From contig JACEEZ010009489.1 in the NCBI GenBank assembly GCA_016584305.1, positions 136,001 to 200,000 on the forward strand: a stretch of 64,000 nt of DNA, written 5' to 3'. This DNA comes from Chionoecetes opilio. Its lineage: Eukaryota > Arthropoda > Malacostraca > Decapoda > Majidae. The notes beneath the pieces were generated by a model. The model was not told the DNA's origin, ran no database searches, and saw only the letters and a list, made by a program, of their open reading frames with translations. The translations under genes were made by a program, and so were the position numbers. Each line of letters begins with the position of its first letter. Position 1 is the first letter of the stretch. Below are positions 36,701-49,277 of this stretch, piece by piece.

Positions 36701-39700
36701 GAATACACAAGTGTCAATTGTCACAAAGTTTGAAAAAATTATCCAAGAGACCCAAATTTCAGGAGAAAAAAACTAAAATTATCCAAGAGACCCAAATTTC
36801 AGGAGAAAAGCAAAAATGATCCAAGAGACCCAAATTTCAGGAGAAAAGCAAAAATGATCCAAGAGACCCAAATTTCAGGAGAAAAGCAAAAATTATCCAA
36901 GAGACCCAAATTTCGGGAGAAAAAAACTAAAATTATCCAAGAGACCCAAATTTCGGGAGAAAAAAACTAAAATTATCCAAGACAGACCCAAATTTCGGGA
37001 AACTAAAATGATCCCATGAAACTGAAAACAGACCCAAATTTCGGAAAAACAAATTATCCAAAACAGACCCAAATTTCAGAAGAAAAAAAAAATTATCCAA
37101 GACACCCAAATTTCTGAAAAAACTTAAAATTATCCATGACACCCAAATTTCTGAAAAAACTAAAATTATCCAAAACACCCAAATTTCTGAAAAAACTTAA
37201 ATTATCCAAAACACCCAAATTTCAGAAAAAACTAAAATTATCCAAAACACCCAAATTTCTGAAAAAAACAAAAATTATCCATGACAGACCCAAATTTCCG
37301 AAAAAAGTAAAATTATCCAACAGACCCAAATTTCAGAAAAAAACAAAAATTATCCATGATAGACCCTAATTTCAGAAAAAAGTAAAATTATCCAAAACAC
37401 TCAAATTTCTGAAAAAACAAAAATTATCCAAGACAGACCCAAATTTCAGAAAGTAAAATTATCCAAGACCCAAATTTCGGAAAAAAACTAAAATTATACA
37501 ACAGACCCAAATTTCGAGAAAAAAACCATCCAAGTCAGACCCAAATTTCGGAAAAAACAAAAATTATCCAAGACAGACCCAAATTTCAGAAGAAAAAAAA
37601 ATTATCCAACACCCAAATTTCAGAAAAAAAAAAATTTATCCAAAACAGACCAAAATTTCGGTAAAAAAAACTAAAATTATCCAAAAAAGACCCAAATTTC
37701 AGAAGAAAAAAAAAATTATCCGACACCCAAATTTCAGAAGAAAAAAAATGATCCAAAACAGACTAAAATTTCGGATAAAAAAAAAAAAAATTCCAAAACA
37801 GACCCAAATTTCGGAAAAAACCACAGAAATTATCCAGACTTAAAAAAACTGGGCCTCCCACCTTAGCCCAGGGCGTCTCCCACTTCTGTATGAGCACGGC
37901 AAAGATGTAGGGCGAGGGCGGCAACACCAGGCTGCGCAGGCACTGGAAGGTGGGCCGCACGTACAGGAAGCCCCCGTGCTCCCGCGACCCCAGCAGCCCG
38001 TCAGACTCCGTGAAGATGGTGTGACCCAACTCTGTCACCAAGTTACCTGTGGGGGGGATAGGAAGGGCTGGTCACTGGTTTAGTCCCTCGCATATCCCTT
38101 TATTCCTTCCTATATCTGTATGCTTCTTCCTATATCCCTTTATCCCTTCTTATAGCCTTTTTATCCCTTCTTATAGCCTTTTTTTCCCTTCTTATAGCCT
38201 TTTTTCCCTTCCTATAGCCTTTTTATCCCTTCCTATAGCCTTTTTATCCCTTCCTATAGCCTTTTTCCCCCTTCTTATCCCTTCCTATAGCCTTTTCCCC
38301 CCTTCTTATAGCCTTTTTATCCCTTCCTATAGCCTTTTTCCCCCTTCTTATAGCCTTTTTTCCCTTCCTATAGCCTTTTTTCCCTTCCTATAGCCTTTTT
38401 TCCCTTCCTATAGCCTTTTTATCCCTTCCTATAGCCTTTTTATACCTTCCTAAAGCCTTTTTTTCCCCCTTTTTATCCCTTCCTATAGCCTTTTCCCCCT
38501 TCTTATAGCCTTTTTATCCCTTCCTATAGCCTTTTTATCCCTTCCTATAGCCTTTTTATCCCTTCCTATAGCCTTTTTATCCCTTCCTATAGCCTTTTCC
38601 CTCTTAACCTTTTTCCTTCTATAGCCTTTTTATCCCTTCCTATAGCCTTTTTATCCCTTCTATAGCCTTTTCCCTTCCTATAGCCTTTTATCCCTTCCTA
38701 TAGCCTTTTTTCCCTTCCTATAGCCTTTTTATCCCTTCTATAGCCTTTTTTCCCTTCTATAGCCTTTTTTCCCTTCTATAGCCTTTTTTCCCTTCCTATA
38801 GCCTTTTTATCCCTTCTATAGCCTTTTTCCTTCCTATAGCCTTTTTCCTTCCTATAGCCTTTTTATCCTTCCTATAGCCTTTTTTCCTTCCTATAGCCTT
38901 TTTTCCTTCTATAGCCTTTTTATCCCTTCCTATAGCCTTTTTATCCCTTCCTATAGCCTTTTTATCCCTTCCTATAGCCTTTTTTCCTTCCTATAGCCTT
39001 TTTATCCCTTCCTATAGCCTTTTTTTCCCTTCCTATAGCCTTTTTATCCCTTCCTATAGCCTTGTTTCCCTTCTATGCTTCCCCCAGCTCCTCTATAGCC
39101 TTTTATCCCTTCCTATAGCCTTTTTATCCCTTCCTATAGCCTTTTTATCCCTTCCTATAGCCTTTTTATCCCTTCCTATAGCCTTTTTATCCCTTCCTAT
39201 AGCCTTTTTATCCCTTCCTATAGCCTTTTTTCCCTTCCTATAGCCTTTTATCCCTCCTATAGCCTTTTTATCCTTCCTATAGCCTTTTTATCCCTTCCTA
39301 TAGCCTTTTATCCCTTCCTATAGCCTTTTTATCCCTTCTATAGCCTTTTTATCCCTTCCTATAGCCTTTTTATCCCTTCCTATAGCCTTTTTATCCCTCA
39401 TGCCTTTACTAGCCTTTTATCCCTTCCTATAGCCTTTTTATCCCTTCCTATAGCCTTTTTATCCCTTCCTATAGCCTTTTATCCTTCCTATAGCCTTTTA
39501 TCCCTTCCTATAGCCTTTTTATCCCTTCCTATAGCCTTTTTATCCCTTCCTATAGCCTTTTTATCCCTTCCTATAGCCTTTTTATCCCTTCCTATAGCCT
39601 TTTTATCCCTTCCTATAGCCTTTTTATCCCTTCCTATAGCCTTTTTATCCCTTCCTATAGCCTTTTTATCCCTTCCTATAGCCTTTTTATCCCTTCCTAT

Positions 39701-42700
39701 AGCCTTTTTATCCCTTCCTATAGCCTTTTTATCCCTTCCTATAGCCTTTTTTCCCTTCTATAGCCTTTTTATCCTTCCTATAGCCTTTTTATCCCTTCCT
39801 ATAGCCTTTTTATCCCTTCCTATAGCCTTTTTATCCCTTCCTATAGCCTTTTTATCCCTTCCTATAGCCTTTTTATCCCTTCCTATAGCCTTTTTATCCC
39901 TTCCTATAGCCTTTTTATCCCTTCCTATAGCCTTTTTTCCCTTCCTATAGCCTTTTTTTCCCTTCCTATAGCCTTTTTATCCCTTCCTATAGCCTTTTTA
40001 TCCCTTCCTATAGCCTTTTTATCCCTTCCTATAGCCTTTTTATCCCTTCCTATAGCCTTTTTATCCCTTCCTATAGCCTTTTTTCCCTTCCTATAGCCTT
40101 TTATCCCTTCCTATAGCCTTTTCCCTTCCTATAGCCTTTTATCCTTATAGCCTTTTCTTCCCTTCCTATAGCCTTTTTATCCCTTCCTATAGCCTTTTAT
40201 CCCTTCCTATAGCCTTTTTCCCTTCCTATAGCCTTTTTATCCCTTCCTATAGCCTTTTATCCCTTCCTATAGCCTTTTTATCCCTTCCTATAGCCTTTTT
40301 ATCCCTTCCTATAGCCTTGTCTTCCCTTCCTATAGCCTTTTTATCCCTTCCTATAGCCTTGTCTTCCCTTCCTATAGCCTTTTTATCCCTTCCTATAGCC
40401 TTTTCTTCCCTTCCCTTCCATCGCCCTGAACTTAAACTCAGTTCTAAGCTGTATCAAGGTCAAGGTAAAGGTTCCCTGGTTGATACAAAATGGCTTAGAC
40501 AAAAAATACACAACAAACAGCCACACACAGGCCTCTAACACACACCCCGATTGCTACAAAATGGCTGAGACAATATCACATCAAAGACAGACATACACAC
40601 AGCCACACACAGGCATCTAACACACACTCTGGTTGGTAAAAAATGGCTAAATAAACACGACAAACACCCCCACGCACTGGAACACACCCTGATTGGTACA
40701 AAACACACACAAATTTACCCATACACAGAGGCACACAAGGCCCAACCCTCACCCTGGTTGGCTTGTTGGTACACAGTGCTGAAGGGTGCAGAGGAAGGAG
40801 GAGGAGGAGGTGGAGGGTAACTTGGGGAGGTGACGGGGAGGCAGACAATAATAAAATATTACCTTGATTCCCGTTTCTTATATTTGGTGGAGAATTTTCT
40901 TCCATTTGATAGTGGTTTTTTTAGTTCCTTTAAGTGATTTAAGGCTTCATTACTTGTGCTATTAAATAATAACTATAACATGACCATGAGAATCTTGACT
41001 CCCGATAGTGGGGAGAGCTATGAAGATCAGGAAAAATGTGGGTAAACAAGTGATTAAATGAAGAAAATAGGTTCATATATGGTATGGTGTGTTTTGTTGT
41101 TCTCGGCAGCAGGGCGCGAAACAGACAAATGCCTCCGTCCCCCAAAAAATATCTCCTTGGGTCAGAGCTGCCAACCCAAGCGCAGTCGTGGATCAACATA
41201 AGACCATGTTACCTCTCGATGATGGTCTAAGAAATACGTTCTTGGCATTGGTACAACTTGCGTCTAACATGGAAGCTCAACGTTAGACTCTCCCTCGTCC
41301 ACGTTAGACTCTCCCTCGTCCACGTTTAAAAAAGCGGCCGTACGTGTGTGTCTATAGAAAGGAATACAAAGGCAGAACAGACAGTACGCACCTTGGTTGG
41401 CCTGTTGGTACACCGTGTTGAAGAAGGCGAAGAGGTCCCTGGGTGGATGAGTCTCCCCCGGCGCCACCTCCAGCAACACCACCAACTCCTCCTGCCCCAC
41501 CGTGCACAGACCTCGCGTGGCTAGGTTCCACACCTCCACACCCACACAGCACTCCACTAAGGGAAGAGAAGGGAAGGTGGAGGCATAAGAACATCAGAAG
41601 AACATAAGAAAATAACCTAACCTAACCTCCACTCCCACACACAGCACTCCACTGAGGGAAGAGAGAGTGGAGTGTTATATGATAAGATAAGATTTTCATC
41701 CTATCTAGACACTTTGCAAGTACCAACTACAAGGTTATTGACTATACAAAGCGCCGCCATGTCAGCACGAACTAGGCGGACTCGAACCGCTGACCGAATG
41801 CACAGGGACGCTGCACATTGCGAGCTCACGTCTCTACCAACCTTGCCACCCTGGAGTGTTATATGAGGTGAGTGTTATATGAGTTATGGGTATGAGGGAG
41901 TATATAAGGATGAGATATATGCTCGTATTCGTAGTCACATACCATGATTGTTCGTGGTAATTGCTATGATTTTGTTCCATTTCTACTCGTCAAAATTATT
42001 CACTTGATCTTGTAGCTGCCATGGAAAGTACTAGAGCAATCCTACAGTACTCCTATTGCAATCACAACAGAGATCTTGTAGCTGCCATGGAAAGTACTTG
42101 GGCAATCATACAGTACTCCTATTGCAATCACAACAGAGATCTTGTAGCTGCCATGGAAAGTACTAGAGCAATCCTACAGTACTCCTATTGCAATCACAAC
42201 AGAGATCTTGTAGCTGCCATGGAAAGCACTAGAGCAATCCTACAGTACTCCTATTGCAATCACAACAGAGATCTTGTAGCTGCCATGGAAAGTACTAGAG
42301 CAATCCTACAGTACTCCTATTGCAATCACAACAGAGATCTTGTAGCTGCTATGGAAAGTACTAGAGCAATCCTACAGTACTCCTATTGCAATCACAACAG
42401 AGATCTTGTAGCTGCCATGGAAAGTACTAGAGCAATCCTACAGTACTCCTATGCAATCACACAGAGATCTTGTAGCTGCCATGGAAAGTCTAGAGCAATC
42501 CTACAGTACTCCTATTGCAATCACAACAGAGATCTTGTAGCTGCCATGGAAAGTACTAGAGCAATCCTACAGTACTCCTATTGCAATCACAACAGAGATC
42601 TTGTAGCTGCCATGGAAAGTACTCGAGCAATCCTACAGTACTCCTATTGCAATCACAACAGAGATCTTGTAGCTGCCATGGAAAGTATCGAGCAATCCTA

Positions 42701-45700
42701 CAGTACTCCTATTGCAATCACAACAGAGATCTTGTAGCTGCCATGGAAAGTACTAGAGCAATCCTACAGTACTCCTATTGCAATCACAACAGAGATCTTG
42801 TAGCTGCCATGGAAAGTTACTAGAGCAATCCTACAGTACTCCTATTGCAATCACAACAGAGATCTTGTAGCTGCCATGGAAAGTACTAGAGCAATCCTAC
42901 AGTACTCTATTGCAATCACAACAGAGATCTTGTAGCTGCCATGGAAAGTACTAGAGCAATCCTATAGTACTCCTATTGCAATCACAACAGAGATCTTGTA
43001 GCTGCCATGGAAAGTACTAGAGCAATCCTACAGTACTCCTATTGCAATCACAACAGAGATCTTGTAGCTGCCATGGAAAGTACTAGAGCAATCCTACAGT
43101 ACTCCTATTGCAATCACAACAGAGATCTTGTAGCTGCCATGGAAAGTACTAGAGCAATCCTACAGTACTCCTATTGCAATCACAACAGAGATCTTGTAGC
43201 TGCCATGGAAAGTACTCGAGCAATCCTACAGTACTCCTATTGCAATCACAACAGAGCTGGCATGACATATTGATTTCATTAGGACAAGACAAAAAGTGAA
43301 CAATGACAACGTAGTACAATGATGGTACTATGTGACTATGAATACGGGCAATATAGTCTGATGCTGGTGTTAAGGGTAAAAATACAACCTTTCAGAGCCC
43401 GACCAGCACATTGGGTATCCCTACAGAACTTTATAAAGACTCAAATTCTTACTCTGCTCCTACATTTTTCAGAGCACTTTAGGTCTCTACTTAACACAAA
43501 GGATTCGAGAAAGAGGCTACTAATAACCCCTTGAGACCCAGAACGTAATTTCCATTGTAATTTGGGTACCATTAGACTATTTTTAATTAATATAAGCAAC
43601 ATTTTATAGCTATGACCTATTTAGTATCCTTGTCCACTAACTAATTTGATATATTCAGTTACTTTTCGTAATTTTAGGGGTCCACAACAGACGATTTTAT
43701 ATAGCAAAGGAAAGATCTGGGCGTGAAGGGGTTAAGGTCTCTATTTAACATTGAAGAAGTTAGATAAGAACATAAGAATAAGAAAATAAGGAAGCTACAA
43801 GAGGCCGCGAGACCTACACGTGGTAGTTCCTGTCACCTAACACTACCTACATCCACCTTTCATCCCCATCCATGAACCTATCCAGCTCCTCTTTAAAGCT
43901 CCCCAATGACTCAGCACTAACTACCTGTCTACTGAGACCATTCCATTCATTCACCACCCTATTTGTGAACCAGTTTTTCCCTATTTCCTTTCTAAATCTA
44001 CGCTTTTCCAGCTTGAATCCGTTACTTCTTGTTCTACCCTGGTTAAAAGCCGTAATAACTTTTCCTACCTCTCCTTTATTAAATCCCTTTATCCACTTAA
44101 AAACTTCTATCAGATCGCCCCTTACTCTGCGTCTCTCGAGTGAGTGTCATTTTAATAACTTCAATCTCTTCTCACGACTAAAGTTACGCATCCCTTGTAT
44201 CATTTTGGTCATCCTTCTCTGCACTTTTTCTAACAACACTATATCCATCCTGTAATATGGAAGATCTGTAGTGGTGAGGGTGACGTACGCTTGAGCAGCT
44301 TCACCAGCACAGTCAGGTTCTTGTGGACAGCAAAGATGACGGGCGGCCCCTCACCCCGCATCTGCTCCTCCAACTTGGCGCTGTCCGGGTTGTCCTCAAA
44401 CACGTACTCTGAGGGTAGGCCAGGGGGGGAGGGGGGAGGTTACCACGTTGCTTATATGTGGGACTTAGGTGGTGTGGGGATGGGGGGAATGTGTGGGTGG
44501 GTGTGTGGTGGGTGGTGGGTGGTGGGTGGGTGGGTGGGTGTGGGGTGGGGGTGTGGGTGTGGTGGGTGTGGGTGTGGGGGGGTGGGGGTGGGTGGGGTGT
44601 GTGGGTGGGGGTGGGTGGGTGGTGTGGGTGTGTGTGGGGTGGGTGGGTGGGTGGGTGGGTGGGTGGTGGGTGGTGTGGGTGGGTGGGGTTGTGTTGTGGG
44701 TGTTGGGTGGTGGGTGGGTGGTGGCAGGGCATTTGGTGGTAGTGGTGGGTGGGCTGGCGTGGTTTCAGTGGTGGGTGGGTGGGTGTTGTGTTGGGGGTGG
44801 GTTGGCGTGGGTGGGTGGTGGGTGGTGGGTGTGTGTGGTGGTGGAGTGGCGTGTTGGGTGGGTGGGTGGTTGGTGGTGGGTGGTGGTGGTGTGGGTAGTG
44901 GGGTGGGTGGGTGGGTGGGGTGGGTGGGTGGGTGGGGGGGGGGGGTGGGTGGGTGGGTGGGTGGGTGGGTGGGTGGGTGGGTGGGTGGGTGGGTGGGTGG
45001 TGGGTGGGTGGGTGGGTGTTGAAAATAAAATAAAGACAAATGCTGTTAGGGGTCTGCTTGTTTGTGGGCATGCTTGTTTTTGTTTATGGGACTTACAAGG
45101 CAGGGCATTTTTTAACATGGTAACTGGGCGCCAAAATGTCTCCCAGTGATGGAAAACTGTCGCCCAGTAAGAACAATTTTCAGCTACTGGGCGACATGTT
45201 CATAAAACCTTCCTGGATGACAATGGTTCATCTTATCTGTGTGTGTTAGATCCAGAAGTGCACTCTTATTACTGCATAGGATCTTTATTTATACACAACA
45301 TACAAAAGGGTGAAGTTGATGGATCCAAAAAACTATATTTGAACAGGTAGGCCTTGACCTTTCTGGCCATCCAAAGAATGGCGCCCACTAAGATTGGCTT
45401 ATAAATGCCCTGTTACAAGGTGTTTATTGTCCTCAAAGACTCTGTTTGTGGGACTTCAGGTGGTGTGGTGTGGGGGGGGGGGGGGGAGTGTATTCACCTA
45501 CCGTAGATAACACTATAGTCGCCAGTCACTCGCCACTGCACTAATGTCGCCAGGCACAATACATTACGAATTTTAGCATCATTACAGACTTGTATGTGCC
45601 ACTGAAGACGCCTGTACAGTAGTTTATATTATGTACATCACACTACATGTCTTCAGTGGCACATACAAGGCTGTAGTGATGCTAAAATTCGTAATATAGT

Positions 45701-48700
45701 GTGCCTGGCGACATTCGTGCAGTGGCGAGTGACTGGCGACTATAGTGTTATCTACGGTAGTTGTGATATACGGGCATGAGTTACACTGGTGGGTTCCGTC
45801 TCCTTGTCTCAGTGGGTCAATCTAGCTTTAAATTCATGAACACCCTTGGCATCTATCATTTTAACATGCTAAAACAATGGGAAACTTACAAAAAAAAAAC
45901 AAAATAGTACATATTCAAGAGGAACTTTATGGAGATACAACCTGATGTAGCAAGAAGTCAAGGAGACGAAGATCAATATAACAACTCATTCAAGAAATCA
46001 GGCCTACAAACAGATGACAACAGTGACCTGAAGGAAGACAGCCGAAAGACACACACCATACAACAGGTCAACAAAGACACACACCATACAACAGGTCAAC
46101 AAAGACACACACCATACAACAGGTCAGCAAAGACACACACCATACAACAGGTCAACAAAGACACACACCATACAACAGGTCAACAAAGACACACACCATA
46201 CAACAGGTCAACAAAGACACACACCATACAACAGGTCAACAAAGACACACACCATACAACAGGTCAACAAAGACACACACCATGCAACAGGTCAACAGAG
46301 ACACACACCATACAACAGGTCAACAAAGACACACACCATACAACAGGTCAACAAAGACACACACCATGCAACAGGTCAGCAAAGTCATAGGCATGGATGG
46401 CAAGGACGTAAGCAGTGACATGAATAGCCCCAGTGAGGACAGCAGAGGGTAAGTTCAGCAGTAGCAGCAGAAGCAGGAACCACAAGGCAATAATAAGGAT
46501 ACCAGATAAAAAATAACAGGCAGGCAGTGACCCAGACAGGATAAAGAGCAAACACTCTAGCAAGCCTTCATGAACCCACACTTATTGCCCGTATTCACAG
46601 TCACACAGTACCATCATTGTACTACGTGGTCATTGTTCACTTTTTGTCTTGTCCTAATGAATTCAATATGTCATGCCAGCTCTGTTGTGATTGCAATAGG
46701 AGTACTGTAGGATTGCTCTAGTACTTTCCATGGCAGCTACAAGATCTCTGTTGTGATTGCAATAGGAGTACTGTAGGATTGCTCTAGTACTTTCCATGGC
46801 AGCTACAAGATCTCTGTTGTGATTGCAATAGGAGTACTGTAGGATTGCTCTAGTACTTTCCATGGCAGCTACAAGATCTCTGTTGTGATTGCAATAGGAG
46901 TACTGTAGGATTGCTCTAGTACTTTCCATAGCAGCTACAAGATCTCTGTTGTGATTGCAATAGGAGTACTGTAGGATTGCTCTAGTACTTTCCATGGCAG
47001 CTACAAGATCTCTGTTGTGATTGCAATAGGAGTACTGTAGGATTGCTCTAGTACTTTCCATGGCAGCTACAAGATCTCTGTTGTGATTGCAATAGAGTAC
47101 TGTAGGATTGCTCTAGTACTTTCCATGGCAGCTACAAGATCTCTGTTGTGATTGCAATAGGAGTACTGTAGGATTGCTCTAGTACTTTCCATGGCAGCTA
47201 CAAGATCTCTGTTGTGATTGCAATAGGAGTACTGTAGGATTGCTCTAGTACTTTCCATGGCAGCTACAAGATCAAGTGAATAACTTTGACTGAGTAGAAA
47301 TGGAACAAAATCATAGCAATTACCACGAGCAATCATGGTCTGTGACTACGAATACGAGCATTAGACAGATTAGCACAAGGCCAGAGAGAGAAGACTGAGG
47401 GGCTTCAGGGTGTGTCATTCACCCAGGGTCTTGTCCACGCGAGACACTCGCGATCGCCAGTTTCAGCCTCCCGGTGCGAGCTTGGAGCTCATTATTACCG
47501 ATCTTTGGGTAATGCTGGGACCTCACACACCACACACCCCCATCCCCTTGCTCAAGGGGGACAGTAACCGCCCGAATTTGTCAGTGAAAAATCCCGGGAG
47601 CAACCAGGATTCGAACGGCTACCACAGAATGGCAGGCCAGGACGCTATCAACATGACCATCGAGATGTGTGTGTGTGTGCGTGTACATATATGTACATAC
47701 AGAAACACAAAAAATATAGTTTTGTGATACTCTCTGCTATTTTCAGGAACAGAAGTAATAACAAAGAGAGGGAGGATCAAGCCTATCATTGCCACAAAGA
47801 AGGGAGGGTTTTCTGAAACCTCTCTTGTGAACCTACTTGTGCTGACAGTCAATAAACAAATCTGAAAATACAACCAGTTCACTAATAAATGAAATAATGA
47901 TAGAAACCATGACACTTCTGCAGCCAGTGATGACGAGGACAACAACAACAACAATGATGATGATGATGATGACACATACTTCTTTCATACCAATGCTACT
48001 TCATATCTATTTTTGTCTTTTTCTAGTTCTGTCAGACATGAAACTTTATAAGACCACCACCACAACACACAAACCCATACAATTTTGGGGATTATAAGGT
48101 GTGTACGGGGTGGGTGGGGTGGGGTGGTATGTCTGGTGTGTGTGTGGTTGGAGATACGTTGATGGTGGGTAAGTGGGTGGGTGTGGGTGGGTGGTGGGTG
48201 TGTGGGTTCTGGGTGGGTAGTGTGTGGGTTCTGGGTGGGTGTGTGTGGGTTCTGAGTGGGTGTGGGTTCTGGGTGGGTAGTGTGTGGGTTCGGGGAGTGG
48301 GGTTCGGGTTGGTGGTGTGGGTTCTGGGTGGGTGTGGGGGGGTTGGCTGGAGTAGGACAGAGGTGGCATCTGGGAATGGGTGGGTGTATGGGCTAGGTGG
48401 GTGGGGTGTAAGGGGAGAAGGGTGGGTGAAAAAACAGAGAAAAAGAGGAGAAAGAAATGGAGGTAGCATAAAGGAGAAATGGTAGGTCGTAAAAATGGTA
48501 GGTAGTAAAAAAGGTAGTAGTAAAAAAGGTAGGTAGTAAAAATGGTAGGTAGTAAAAAAGGTAGGTAGTAAAAATGGTAGGTAAAAAGAAATGGTAGGTA
48601 GTAAAAATGGTAGGTAGTAAAAATGGTAGGTAGTAAAAATGGTAGGTAGTAAAAAATGGTAGGTAGTAAAAATGGTAGGTAGTAAAAACGTTAGGTAGTA

Positions 48701-49183
48701 AAAATGGTAGGTAGTAAACATGGTAGGTAGTAAAAAAGGTAGTAAAAATGGTAGGTAGTAAAAAAGGTAGGTAGTAAAAAAGGTAGGTAGTAAACATGGT
48801 AGGTCGTAAAAAAGATAGGTAGTAAAAATGGTAGGTAGTAAAAATGGTAGGTAGTAAAAATGAAACAATAAACAGTTAGAAGAATGAGAGAAAAGAAGGA
48901 GAGATGACAGAAAACAGCCAAATCATAATATCAATACCAAACTCAGAAGTAAACAACCAAAAGTAAACAAACCAACAGCTGCATCAGGCAAACAATCACA
49001 AAGGCAAACAAGGACCAAACACACACATTATATTATGGTATGCCTTACGTCTATATGGATTAAGGTATTAAATAGCCTACTTTTGAGGTGTTTGTTTACA
49101 TTAGTGATAGTCCATGCAAGCTTTCCATAAGTTTATAAATAGAGAGAGAAAGACAGATGAGTAGAAACACTCTTGGTGGTGGT

Positions 49184-49277
<94 letters not shown>

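Noticed and set aside
42010..43256. CRISPR-like regularly spaced repeats
   Set aside because: A eukaryotic locus; the units are contiguous tandem copies without unique spacers, and there are no cas genes.
42021..43273. Repeated 22-residue [20 protein letters not shown] protein
   Set aside because: The 66-bp unit is a multiple of 3 by chance. Single-base indels break the frame repeatedly, and there are no splice or start signals.
44455..45020. Telomeric repeat
   Set aside because: GGGT-rich, but not the arthropod TTAGG or another telomere unit, and it is internal to an intron.
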